From NCBI GenBank assembly GCA_022072445.1, contig JAJVHV010000016.1:186001-250000 (forward strand): a stretch of 64,000 nt of DNA, read 5' to 3'. The first letter of the stretch is position 1. Every line of letters begins with the position of its first letter. Shown here piece after piece: positions 37,869 to 45,934 of this stretch. Position numbers and translations under genes: made by a program. The notes under the pieces are model-generated. The model made no database searches and had not been told where the DNA came from. It was given only the letters and a program-made list of their open reading frames with translations. The stretch is from Phycisphaerae bacterium (GTDB taxonomy: Bacteria; Planctomycetota; Phycisphaerae; UBA1845; Fen-1342).

Positions 37869-38762
37869 GTGACCGAGACGAAAACCGCCCCGCCGAAGTC
37901 GGACACCGAGCCGGTGACCGCCGACAATGATTCAGACGTGGCCGCCGGGAATGGCAAGCCAGACCGGCGCCTGCACGGAAAGAGCTTCATCTATCTGACC
38001 CTGGAGGACGCCGAGAAGGCGGTCCGCAATATCGACGAACACGAGCGCCGGATGTCGAAGGCCAGCTTCGCCCGCGCGTTGCAACATCCGGAGCCCAAGG
38101 GGCGCTTTCTGCACAAGCTCAGCGCTCTCGAGGACTACAAGCTGGTCACGGTGAAAGGCGACTACGTCGAGCTGACCGACCTCGCGGTCGAAATGCTCTA
38201 CGGCGGCACCGAGCAGGCCCGCGCCCGGGCACGTGCGCAGGCGTTCCTTTCATATGACATGTTCAAACGCACGTTCGTCGAGTGTCCGAAGAACCAAGAC
38301 CATCAGATGTCCTACCTGCTGGACTTCGTTCGGGTTACGCTGAAGATCGTCAACGACACGGCCACCTACATCAGGAGGTTCCTGGAGTCGGCCGCCTACG
38401 CCGGCCTCCTGGAAGGCGAGCCCAATCCGAAGGCGGTGACGATTCGCCTGCGGCCGGCACTCGTAGCGCCGAGCAACGGCGAAGCTGTCGCCGAGGGACC
38501 TGCGAGGGCGGCTGAGGATCAGTGGGTTCTCGTTGCCCCGAATGAGGTTGCGTCGGTGCTCGACGGCTTGGGCCTCACACCGTATCAGAACCGGGCCGAT
38601 GTTACACAGCGATCGGCGGGTGACGTGACGATTAGCATGGCCGACGGCAAGATCACGATCGAGGTGCGTCGGCCGACACGTGTGACGATCAGGCCGACGA
38701 ACACGCTGTCGGACATCACGGAAATCATCAAGGCCTTGCAGTCGAAGGGCTTTAAGGCATGA
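37869..38762 (+). CDS. Hypothetical protein, possibly winged-helix DNA-binding
   Basis: A 297-residue protein I do not recognise. The GTG at 37869 has AAAGGAG nine bases ahead. After a disordered acidic start comes a domain with KASFARALQHPEPKGRFLHK then LSALEDYKLVTVKGDYVELTDLAVEML, whose helix-then-wing layout resembles a winged helix, plus a second helical block (MSYLLDFVRVTLKIVNDTATYIRRFLE). The last 60 residues (GDVTISMADGKITIEVRRPT) look like a small beta domain. It has its own promoter and terminator, so it is a single transcription unit between the defence operon and the phage genes. Confidence 0.75.
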   Translation: MTETKTAPPKSDTEPVTADNDSDVAAGNGKPDRRLHGKSFIYLTLEDAEKAVRNIDEHERRMSKASFARALQHPEPKGRFLHKLSALEDYKLVTVKGDYVELTDLAVEMLYGGTEQARARARAQAFLSYDMFKRTFVECPKNQDHQMSYLLDFVRVTLKIVNDTATYIRRFLESAAYAGLLEGEPNPKAVTIRLRPALVAPSNGEAVAEGPARAAEDQWVLVAPNEVASVLDGLGLTPYQNRADVTQRSAGDVTISMADGKITIEVRRPTRVTIRPTNTLSDITEIIKALQSKGFKA

Positions 38763-38770
38763 AGTGCGAA

Positions 38771-38802
38771 CGCCCGACCCCAGTTACCGCTGGGGCCGGG
38801 CG
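38771..38802 (+). terminator. Strong GC hairpin after the hypothetical gene
   Basis: Thirteen-base arms (CGCCCGACCCCAG and its near-complement, 12 of 13 paired) close a six-base loop, nine bases after the stop codon. Only a short T run follows (CGTTTCTC). Confidence 0.7.
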
Positions 38803-38862
38803 TGTGTCGTTTCTCCCGAGGCAGCCGTGGAGCCGCCGACCGGGAGGCCGGGACAGATCCCC

Positions 38863-38887
38863 GACTTGAACTTCACGTTTTCAAGTC
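38863..38887. other. Perfect 8-bp inverted repeat GACTTGAA-N9-TTCAAGTC
   Basis: It lies in 38763-39166, a 404-base stretch without a clear gene. Just downstream, GTTTCACGA occurs twice. The role is unknown; a regulator site is possible. Confidence 0.4.
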
Positions 38888-39112
38888 TAGACGCGGGGCT
38901 CGCCGGCAGCAAGAGGTTTCACGACGTTTCACGAAAGGAAACGCACCGGCGCGCGCAACAAAAGCGGCGAAGCCGTACGCAGTAATCGCCGCGCGCATCT
39001 CAACCCCGCCGGACCTCGTTGACCATGCTTGATGAGTCGTAGACCGCAGCCGTCTGGAACTTAGCCAGGCGCCGGGTCCCCGTCTGCCCTGTTCCTGGCA
39101 GAACGACGGCAT

Positions 39113-39130
39113 CCCTCGCGCATGCGAGGG
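39113..39130. other. Hairpin CCCTCGC-GCAT-GCGAGGG
   Basis: A perfect seven-base stem with a four-base loop lies 37 bases ahead of the next gene. No T run follows. It may be a leader structure or weak terminator. Confidence 0.45.
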
Positions 39131-39166
39131 CCGGGGATTCCGCGCTCACGGATGATCAGTAGAGGC

Positions 39167-39565
39167 ATGGACGTGTCACATTCGAAAAAGCCCGCAACTC
39201 AGGATGGCGCCGGCCGCGCGAGTGCGCCGCGTGCATCCGCTCCCAAACTCGAACCAGAAAGGAGCGCGAACCATGATGAACAGCTCCTGATTGACACCAT
39301 TCGCGACCTGGCCTGGGGACGCATCGAGAACCTCGTCGTTCGAGGCGGCGTCCCGCGGGTTACCAAGGACACGAAACTCCTGCAGCGCGTTCGCGCACAG
39401 CGCAAGGCAAAGCCGCCGAAGCCCCGCAGGCCGCATGCGCAGCATGAAAAACTGCTCGCGGACTGCCGTCGAATGCGCGATGGAGTGATGGCGCGGATCG
39501 AGGTCGCGGATGGGCTTCCGATCGTGTGGAAGCCCGAACAACCGCGTTCGAAATCGCATACGTAA
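39167..39565 (+). CDS. Small basic hypothetical protein at the start of the phage region
   Basis: A 132-residue protein starting at ATG 39167 behind AGAGG. The first 35 residues look disordered (KKPATQDGAGRASAPRASAP). The rest has DTIRDLAWGRIENLVVRGGV and a basic run (QRKAKPPKPRRPHAQHEKLL), ending in VADGLPIVWKPEQP. I recognise no family. Similar short genes in front of phage early operons often bind DNA, but this is only inferred. An upstream start at 39152 is possible. Confidence 0.55.
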   Translation: MDVSHSKKPATQDGAGRASAPRASAPKLEPERSANHDEQLLIDTIRDLAWGRIENLVVRGGVPRVTKDTKLLQRVRAQRKAKPPKPRRPHAQHEKLLADCRRMRDGVMARIEVADGLPIVWKPEQPRSKSHT

Positions 39566-39567
39566 CA
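39555..39567 (+). promoter_or_regulatory. Module-boundary motif, copy 2 (CGCATACGTAACA)
   Basis: It overlaps the stop of the preceding gene and lies 176 bases ahead of the sigma-like gene, pointing toward it. Confidence 0.5.
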
Positions 39568-39742
39568 AACTGACAGACTGATCTCACAGACTCGCTAACG
39601 CACTGGCCGCGATGCGCGGAGGTCGTTGGGTGTCGCCGAAGCCGGCGAACGCTCAGACCCTCGCGTCGCGGCCAGCGCTCTTTCTGCGCGCTGAGCTCGG
39701 CAGACACCCCACGGCTCCGCCTCCGGCCCCGGAGGCCAAACC

Positions 39743-40405
39743 GTGGCTGCCAATTCGAATCGTCCGAACGTACTCACCGACTACGCCGAGAAGCTCATTC
39801 AGATCAAAGCCCGACAGCTCGCCCGACGCAGCGACTTTCGATCCTCTGACGATGAGGATCTGGCTCAGGAGATGCGCCGCCATCTGCTTCGCCGCGCGCA
39901 TCTTTTCGACGCCAAGCGCGGGTCGCTCAACACCTTCGTCGCGCGCGTCGTCGATTCGTGGATCGCATCGCTGCTGCGCGGGCGGCGGCGCCAGAAACGC
40001 GCCGCGGCGCGCGACGCTGTGTCGCTCGAGGGCGCGCGCGTCGTCACCGGCGGCGTGAACACCACGCTGCGAGAAGCTCTCAGCGCCGAACGCGTGCGTG
40101 GCCGTAGCGACGAAAGCCCCGACGATGAAATCACCCGCCAGGAGTTGATCGCGGCCGTCGCGCGCGTTGTCTCCGCCCTTCCACCGCTGCTCCGCGACAT
40201 CTGCGCGCGCCTGCCCGATCAGAGCGACGCCGCCATCAAGCGCGAGCTGCGGCTCTCGCGCCGCCAGTTCGACAGCGCAATGGCGCGCATCCGCCAGACC
40301 TTCGCCGATGCCCGGCTGGGTAATCCTGCGGACACGTCGGCGCAGGACGGCGTACGTAACGAGCAGAGGCCGCGTGGCCTCGACCCCACGGAGACTGGCG
40401 AATGA
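39743..40405 (+). CDS. ECF-like sigma factor encoded by the phage
   Basis: A 220-residue protein starting at GTG. The region 2-like part reads SDDEDLAQEMRRHLLRRAHL, then FDAKRGSLNTFVARVVDSWI, matching the sigma-70 region 2 helices. Residues about 130-195 (RQELIAAVARVVSALPPLLR, then IKRELRLSRRQFDSAMARIRQTF) look like region 4. It is probably a sigma factor directing transcription of element genes, although binding to RNA polymerase is not shown. The gene starts a nearly unbroken early operon and overlaps the next gene by four bases. Confidence 0.75.
   Translation: MAANSNRPNVLTDYAEKLIQIKARQLARRSDFRSSDDEDLAQEMRRHLLRRAHLFDAKRGSLNTFVARVVDSWIASLLRGRRRQKRAAARDAVSLEGARVVTGGVNTTLREALSAERVRGRSDESPDDEITRQELIAAVARVVSALPPLLRDICARLPDQSDAAIKRELRLSRRQFDSAMARIRQTFADARLGNPADTSAQDGVRNEQRPRGLDPTETGE
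40349..40361 (+). promoter_or_regulatory. Module-boundary motif, copy 3 (GGCGTACGTAACG)
   Basis: It lies inside the 3-prime end of the sigma-like gene, 40 bases ahead of the recombination module, which it points toward. Confidence 0.5.
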
Positions 40406-40707
40406 CGCCGGATGTGTACCGCTTCGAGCTCGAACGATCGGTTCCGATCGACGAAGCGGAGATGTCGCTGCACCTGGCGCTCTTCGCGGTCGAAGGCCTG
40501 TTCGGCCAGGCACGCGTCCGGCTGGAAGCCGGCTACCACGTCGATGAACCGCGCAGTGCGATCGTCGTCGATGCAACCACCGAGGTCGGCGCCGCGGTCG
40601 TGCGCGTTTTCACCAGCCTGCTGCTGCACGAATTCGGCGGCGACAGCTTCCACGTGCGGCGAGCCGAGCCGGCGCCGCCGGCGACGGTGGAGGGCAAGGC
40701 GGCGTGA
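40402..40707 (+). CDS. Small phage protein of the early operon
   Basis: A 101-residue acidic protein of unknown family. It reads YRFELERSVPIDEAEMSLHLALFAVEGLF and later AVVRVFTSLLLHEFGGDSFHV, a mixed alpha-beta pattern that could be a compact single domain. Start and stop both overlap the neighbours by four bases, so it is translated in step with the sigma-like gene and the Cas4-like nuclease. Small genes in this position often modulate the adjacent recombination proteins, which is only a guess here. Confidence 0.75.
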   Translation: MTPDVYRFELERSVPIDEAEMSLHLALFAVEGLFGQARVRLEAGYHVDEPRSAIVVDATTEVGAAVVRVFTSLLLHEFGGDSFHVRRAEPAPPATVEGKAA

Positions 40708-41855
40708 GCGACTCACCGGCGAACCTCCCTGAGCTGCGCACCTTCGACGAGCCCGTGCCACTCGTGCGGCTTGGCCAGGGCGACTACACGCGGGACATCT
40801 ACCCCGCGGATGTGGGCGCCGCAGAGCCGCGCTGCACAAAGGCCGTGCTCACCTACTCGGCCCTGAACACCTTTCGGAACTGCCCGCGGAAATACAAGCA
40901 TCGCTACGTCGATCATCTGCAGCCGCGCGAAAAGCCCGAGAACCTCTCGTTCGGCAGCGTCATCCACGGCGGGCTGGAGCGATGGTATCGCCTCTCGGGC
41001 GACGCCAACCGACTGTGGAAGGTGCTCGATTTCATCGACGCGCAATTCCCGTTGCGCGGCTCCGACGCGGTGCAGAAGGATCGCTGGCACCGGGCACGGG
41101 CCATGCTGGTCGGCTACGCGGCGCGCTACCCGGCTGAGAACTTTGAGATCGTTGAGATCGAGAAGGTCTTCCACGGCGAGATTCGCAATCCCGACACCGG
41201 CCGGCCGAGCCAGACGTTCGTCATGTCCGGCAAGGCCGATGGCATCGTTCGGCTCGACGGCGAGCTGTACCTGCTCGAGCACAAGACGGCCGGCTCGATC
41301 GATGCCAACTACCTGGACAAGTTGTGGACCGATACGCAGATCGCGCTATACAGCTATTACCTGCGCCAGGTCGGCTATCCGATCGTGGGCGTGCTCTACA
41401 ACGTACTGCTGAAGACGCGCCTGAAGCAGCGCGAGGGCGAATCGCAGGAAGAGTACGAAGCGCGCCGCGCCGAACTGGCCGCGAAGAACAAGAGCGGCAA
41501 ATCGACGGCGCAGCGGCAACTCCCCGAGACCGACGAGGAATTCCAAGCCCGCCTGGCCGAGTGGTACGCCAAGCCCGAGGTGTTCCACCGCGAACGCATC
41601 TACCTCTCCGAAGACCGCCTGGCGATGTTGCAGGAGGAGGTCTGGGAGATCACGCAGCAGTATCTCGATGCGCGGCGCCGCGGGAAGTGGTTGCTGAACA
41701 CGTCGAATTGCTTCGCCTACGACCGGCCGTGTGAGTACCTGCCGTATTGCCAGTCGAACTTCAACCCGAATGTGCGCGACAACCTGTTCGAGATCGCCCC
41801 GCCGCACGAGGAACTCGCGGTCGGCGCCGCGAGTGACGCCGAGACCACGTTCTGA
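40704..41855 (+). CDS. PD-(D/E)XK nuclease with iron-sulphur cysteines, Cas4/RecB-like
   Basis: A 383-residue nuclease. The N-terminal cysteine is in YSALNTFRNCPRKYKHRYVD, the active-site histidine in GSVIHGGLERWY, the catalytic acids in GKADGIVRLDGELYLLEHKT, and the motif QIALYSYYLRQ follows. The C-terminal cluster NCFAYDRPCEYLPYCQ supplies three more cysteines, giving a four-Cys iron-sulphur site as in Cas4, AddB and Dna2. It should resect DNA ends for phage recombination. It starts a recombination module with the ATPase, DUF669, ERCC4 and RecD-like genes downstream. Confidence 0.9.
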   Translation: MSDSPANLPELRTFDEPVPLVRLGQGDYTRDIYPADVGAAEPRCTKAVLTYSALNTFRNCPRKYKHRYVDHLQPREKPENLSFGSVIHGGLERWYRLSGDANRLWKVLDFIDAQFPLRGSDAVQKDRWHRARAMLVGYAARYPAENFEIVEIEKVFHGEIRNPDTGRPSQTFVMSGKADGIVRLDGELYLLEHKTAGSIDANYLDKLWTDTQIALYSYYLRQVGYPIVGVLYNVLLKTRLKQREGESQEEYEARRAELAAKNKSGKSTAQRQLPETDEEFQARLAEWYAKPEVFHRERIYLSEDRLAMLQEEVWEITQQYLDARRRGKWLLNTSNCFAYDRPCEYLPYCQSNFNPNVRDNLFEIAPPHEELAVGAASDAETTF

Positions 41856-41866
41856 AGGAGCACCCG

Positions 41867-42655
41867 ATGCCCGTCGCACTGCCCACCGATCGCACGAAAC
41901 CCGCTGCGGACCTTTCGCAGCAAACGATCCTCGCGTACGGCCCGCCGAAGATCGGCAAGAGCACGTTTGCGAGCCGATTTCCCGAGGCGCTGTTCTTCGA
42001 GTGCGAGCCCGGGCTGAACCAGCTCGAGGTGTTCAAGATTCCGACCTATACCTGGGAGGACTTCCTGGCGGCGTGCAAATTGGTCGCCGCCGGCAACCAC
42101 CGTTTCAAGACCATCGTCATCGACACGGTCGACAACGCCTTCAAGTACTGCTCGGACCACGTCTGCGGCAAGAACAGCATCGAGTACGAGGGCGACATGG
42201 CCCACGGCAAGGGCTGGGCGCTCGTGAAAAACGAGTGGCACCGCGTGCTGACGCGTCTGGCCAGCCTGCCGTATGGGCTGATTCTCATCTCGCACGCGCA
42301 GGACAAGACGGTCGAAACGCGCACCGGCCAGTACACGAAGACGCAGCCCAGCCTGCCGGATCGGGCGCGCGGCGTTGTGCTCGGCCTGGTGGACATGATC
42401 CTCTTCTGCGACGCGACGGCGCGCAAGGACGCGGCTGGCAATCTCACCGTCGAGCGCGTCATCCGCACCAAGCCCCACCCCACGTACGAAGCCGGCGATC
42501 GCACGGGCCGCCTGCCCGAGCAGTTGCCGCTGGATTTCGACGCATTTTTCGCGGCCTTCTCTTCCGCAGCGCCCGGAGTTCGTCCCGGAGCCGGGCCGGC
42601 GAGCGGCAACAACGGTCATCCGGGCAGCACCCAGAACGGGAAGGTGAAACCATGA
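41867..42655 (+). CDS. RecA-like phage ATPase, Sak4/AAA_24 type
   Basis: A 262-residue ATPase. Walker A is YGPPKIGKSTFASRF, Walker B is FKTIVIDTVDNAF, and GLILISHAQDK ends the core. This is the layout of short phage RecA-fold ATPases (Sak4, AAA_24) that anneal single strands or help recombination with a partner ssDNA-binding protein. The C-terminus is glycine-rich and disordered. GGAG precedes the ATG. Its stop overlaps the DUF669 gene start, a common Sak4 partner. Confidence 0.88.
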   Translation: MPVALPTDRTKPAADLSQQTILAYGPPKIGKSTFASRFPEALFFECEPGLNQLEVFKIPTYTWEDFLAACKLVAAGNHRFKTIVIDTVDNAFKYCSDHVCGKNSIEYEGDMAHGKGWALVKNEWHRVLTRLASLPYGLILISHAQDKTVETRTGQYTKTQPSLPDRARGVVLGLVDMILFCDATARKDAAGNLTVERVIRTKPHPTYEAGDRTGRLPEQLPLDFDAFFAAFSSAAPGVRPGAGPASGNNGHPGSTQNGKVKP

Positions 42656-43125
42656 CTGACGCCAGCACCCCATTCGATCCGCAGACGCCATCGCCCTACA
42701 GCGCACCGCCTGACCTGTCGGCATTCGATGACGAATACGGCAGCGTGCAGCCCGCGGACAACGAGGAAGTTCCCGACGGCAAGTACCAGGCCCGCGTGCA
42801 TTCCGTGAAGCTCGACCGCAGCCAAAAGGGCGACCCGATGCTCAAGTGGGACTTGATCGTCCTCTCGGGCCAGCACGCGGGGCGCCACATCTTCAAAAAC
42901 GCGGTGATCACGCAGGCCGCACTGCCGTTCGTGAAGGGAGACTTGAAGACGCTCGGGCTGGAGCTGCCGAAGCTCAGCGAATTGCCCAACCACCTGGACA
43001 AGCTGCTCGACCATGCGCTCGAGGTCACGAAGCGCACCAAGGGCGAGTACACGAACGTGTACTTCAACAAGCGCATCCAGGTGCCCGCGGGCGAACCGAC
43101 GCCGAGCGGCGAAGTTCCTTTCTGA
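42652..43125 (+). CDS. DUF669-like phage ssDNA-binding protein
   Basis: A 157-residue protein. The core reads VPDGKYQARVHSVKLDRSQKG and LKWDLIVLSGQHAGRHIFKN, then LELPKLSELPNHLDKLLDHA and the tail NVYFNKRIQVP. This is typical of DUF669 proteins, which are probably OB-fold ssDNA-binding proteins working with Sak4-type ATPases. The acidic, disordered N-terminus and the proline-rich end fit this role. It overlaps the upstream ATPase by four bases. A gap of 153 bases follows before the ERCC4 gene; no gene is visible in it. Confidence 0.8.
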   Translation: MTDASTPFDPQTPSPYSAPPDLSAFDDEYGSVQPADNEEVPDGKYQARVHSVKLDRSQKGDPMLKWDLIVLSGQHAGRHIFKNAVITQAALPFVKGDLKTLGLELPKLSELPNHLDKLLDHALEVTKRTKGEYTNVYFNKRIQVPAGEPTPSGEVPF

Positions 43126-43278
43126 CCGGCATTGACGACCTCGCACCCGAACGGACTTGGGTGCGGCCGGGGCGGGATGGCGTAGCCCGTCGGCTTCACA
43201 CGCTCGGAGATCGCCGGCTCCGGGCCGCCGCTGGGCTCAGACTGCCCGTGCCCGCCTCGGCTTCTTTCTCTCGCAGGG

Positions 43279-43749
43279 ATGAGTACCCCGATGGATTTCC
43301 GCATCGTGATCGATACGCGTGAGCAGGAACCATACGGCTTCACGTGCGGCGTGGTCCGCCGCGCGCTGCCCGCCGGCGATTACTCCGCCGACGGCTACGA
43401 CGACGTCGTCGCGGTCGAGCGGAAGAGCCTGTCGGACTTCGCCAGAACAACGATCCACGACTTCGCGCGCTTCGCCGCCGAGTTGGATCAGCTCGCGCAT
43501 CTGCCGCATGCCTGCATTGTTGTCGAGGGCGACCTCGATCACGTCCTGCGCGGCCAAGCCGGCGACGCACTGCGCGGCGTGTCTCCGGAATCGCTGCTCG
43601 GCGCCGCCGTCCACATCCAGGTGCGCTTCGGCGTACCTGTGATCTGGTGTGGATCACGTCAGGCCGCGTGCGCCTTCACCGACGCCTTCCTGCGCATGGC
43701 CGTGCGCGAAGCTGCCGCGCGTCGCAACGCGGAGGCGCGCCATGCCTGA
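43279..43749 (+). CDS. ERCC4-domain nuclease
   Basis: A 156-residue nuclease. The ERCC4 active-site pattern is clear: IVIDTREQEPYGF, LPAGDYSADGY and VAVERKSLSDF, in the family's order D..E..ERK. The rest, with HACIVVEGDLDHVL and QVRFGVPVIWCGSRQAA, completes the fold. It lacks the helix-hairpin-helix of XPF/Mus81. It likely cuts branched DNA during phage replication or recombination. Its end overlaps the helicase gene by eight bases. Confidence 0.88.
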   Translation: MSTPMDFRIVIDTREQEPYGFTCGVVRRALPAGDYSADGYDDVVAVERKSLSDFARTTIHDFARFAAELDQLAHLPHACIVVEGDLDHVLRGQAGDALRGVSPESLLGAAVHIQVRFGVPVIWCGSRQAACAFTDAFLRMAVREAAARRNAEARHA

Positions 43750-45934
43750 GACCATCCGCGGCACGATCCAGAAGACCTACCACAGCAGTCCGGGCTTCTC
43801 GGCCGGCACGCTGACGGCCGACGATAGCCGCACTGTGCGGTTCGCAGGGAAGTTTTGCGCCAACGAGGGCGACGTCGTGGCGCTGGTCGGGCGCTGGAAG
43901 CATGATGCCAAGTATGGCCGGCAGTTCGCTGTCGAGTCGCTGTCGTACGAGCTGCCCGAGTCCGCCGAAGGCCTGGTGAACTACCTGGCCAAGCATTCGG
44001 CGTTCACCGGCATCGGTGAGGCCACGGCGCGGCGGATCGTGACGTACGCGACCAGCGCTGCCAATCTCGATCGCATCATTCGGCAGGACGTCGATGAGCT
44101 GCACCGCCAGTTGCGCGTCCCGCGTTCCACGCTGGAATCGCTGCGCGAGGCGTGGATCGCACACAGCGCCGAGAACGAGGTGCGGGCTTACCTGTCGGGC
44201 TTCGGCCTGAGCGCCCACCAGGTCGAAATCCTGCTGGACAAGTTCGGCAACAGCATCGTCGGCGTGCTGCGCAGCGATCCATACCAGCTGATCCAACACG
44301 TGCGCGGCTATGGCTTCAAGAAGGTCGACAAGATCGCCCGCGGCATGGGCACGCCGAAGGATCATCCCGGCCGTATCGAAGCCGGAATCCAATATGTCGT
44401 CGCTGAGGAGATCAGCAACGGCCACACCTGGGTTGGCGGCGCCGACCTGGTCGAGAAGGCGAACGAACTGCTGCTGCTCGACACGCTCGACAGCCGCGAC
44501 ATCATCCGTGACGCCGGCATGCGGCTGCTGGGGCGCGGCGATCTGGCCAGCGACGGCGACGCCATCAGCACGTCGTACATCCGCGACGCCGAGCGGCTGA
44601 TCCAGAACACGTTCGCCGGTTACAGCACCTGGCGGATGTTCCGGGCGCCGCCGCTGCGAATCCGCACCGACGATCTGAAGCCCAAACAGATCGAGGCGAT
44701 CCACAACGCCTGTAATCACGCACTCACCGTCATCTCCGGCGGCGCCGGTACCGGCAAGACGTACACGTTGGCGCGCCTGGCGGCGGCGTTCCGCGACGCC
44801 GGTTTGAATATCGCCCTGTGCTCGCCCACCGGGAAGGCTGCCAAACGCATCGAGGAGTCGCTCCGCGCACAGGGTGTTGCGCTCGAAGCCAAGACCATCC
44901 ACCGGCTGCTGCAGTACGACGGCACGCAGTTCAATCGCCACAGCCTGTCCGACCCGGTCCCCGCCGACCTGGATGACGAACACGATGTTGGCCAACCCGG
45001 CTACGACGTGGTGATCGTTGACGAAGTCTCGATGGTCGACGTACCGCTGCTGGCCGAGCTGCTACGCCGCATCAACTTCGCCTGCACGCGCCTGATTCTG
45101 GTCGGGGATCACAACCAGCTCCCGCCGGTCGGCCCCGGCAACGTCCTGCGCGACATCATCGCGCATCGGCTCGTACCGCTCGTCGTGCTGGATGAAATCG
45201 TCCGCCAGGCCGGCGTCCTGAAGGCCAACAGCTCGGCCATCCTGACAGGCGTGATTGCACCTACCGCTATGAACGACGCGGCGTGGACCGTGGTCGATGC
45301 GTTCCAGGATGCGCTGCCGATCCAGGCCTACCTGCGCGATCTCATTTTGAAGAAACTGCCGGAGCGCCTTGGCGTCAATCCCGTCCGCGACGTGCAGATC
45401 ATCACACCCACCCACCTGGGCGCGCTCGGGACAAAGGCCATCAACCAGATGATGCAGCACCTGCTGCACGGCGACCCGGGTCGCAAGTTCGCCGTTGGCG
45501 ACAAAGTGATCCAGACCAGCAATAACTACGACCTCGGCGTCATGAACGGCACGATCGGTCGAGTCGTTGACTACGAACCCGGAACGGAGGGCGGCTACCG
45601 AATCGACTTCGATGGCGTCGGTGCGCGACAGATCAAGGGCGACGCGGTTCACAACGTCCAGCTCGCGTACGCGCTGACGGCGCACAAGGCCCAGGGCAGC
45701 GAGTTCCCGTGCGCCGTGGTGCTGTGCCATCGGTCGCATTTCTTCGCCGATCGCAATTGGCTGTACACCGCCGTGACGCGCGCCGCGAAGTACTGCGTGC
45801 TGATCGGCGACCAGTGGGGTTTGCGCAACGCCGCCCGCAAGAACCATGTGATTCATCGCCGCACGTTCCTGGACCGGTGGGCGCGGGCGCCGACCGGCGG
45901 CGTACGTAACGGTCAGGAACTCGTACATGCCTGA
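43742..45934 (+). CDS. RecD2-like SF1 helicase
   Basis: A 730-residue helicase. An N-terminal OB/HhH part (YLAKHSAFTGIGEATARRIV, then GYGFKKVDKIARGMG) precedes two RecA domains: Walker A ISGGAGTGKTYTLARL near residue 336, then VIVDEVSMVD near 424, VGDHNQLPPVG, and motif VI in AYALTAHKAQGSEFP and YTAVTRAAKYCVLIGD. This is the layout of RecD2, a 5-to-3-prime helicase. ATG 43742 is used because the upstream extension overlaps the ERCC4 gene out of frame. It ends with copy 4 of the boundary motif. Confidence 0.92.
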   Translation: MPETIRGTIQKTYHSSPGFSAGTLTADDSRTVRFAGKFCANEGDVVALVGRWKHDAKYGRQFAVESLSYELPESAEGLVNYLAKHSAFTGIGEATARRIVTYATSAANLDRIIRQDVDELHRQLRVPRSTLESLREAWIAHSAENEVRAYLSGFGLSAHQVEILLDKFGNSIVGVLRSDPYQLIQHVRGYGFKKVDKIARGMGTPKDHPGRIEAGIQYVVAEEISNGHTWVGGADLVEKANELLLLDTLDSRDIIRDAGMRLLGRGDLASDGDAISTSYIRDAERLIQNTFAGYSTWRMFRAPPLRIRTDDLKPKQIEAIHNACNHALTVISGGAGTGKTYTLARLAAAFRDAGLNIALCSPTGKAAKRIEESLRAQGVALEAKTIHRLLQYDGTQFNRHSLSDPVPADLDDEHDVGQPGYDVVIVDEVSMVDVPLLAELLRRINFACTRLILVGDHNQLPPVGPGNVLRDIIAHRLVPLVVLDEIVRQAGVLKANSSAILTGVIAPTAMNDAAWTVVDAFQDALPIQAYLRDLILKKLPERLGVNPVRDVQIITPTHLGALGTKAINQMMQHLLHGDPGRKFAVGDKVIQTSNNYDLGVMNGTIGRVVDYEPGTEGGYRIDFDGVGARQIKGDAVHNVQLAYALTAHKAQGSEFPCAVVLCHRSHFFADRNWLYTAVTRAAKYCVLIGDQWGLRNAARKNHVIHRRTFLDRWARAPTGGVRNGQELVHA
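45899..45911 (+). promoter_or_regulatory. Module-boundary motif, copy 4 (GGCGTACGTAACG)
   Basis: Located in the last codons of the helicase gene, 15 bases ahead of the primase start, same direction. Confidence 0.5.

Noticed and set aside
38803-39000. tRNA or tRNA fragment as attachment site near GACTTGAA/TTCAAGTC
   Set aside because: The dyad does not fold into tRNA arms; no T arm or anticodon arm can be placed.
40704-41855. CRISPR-associated Cas4 assignment
   Set aside because: The nuclease shares the four-cysteine layout, but no Cas1, Cas2 or repeat array is present and the neighbours are phage recombination genes.
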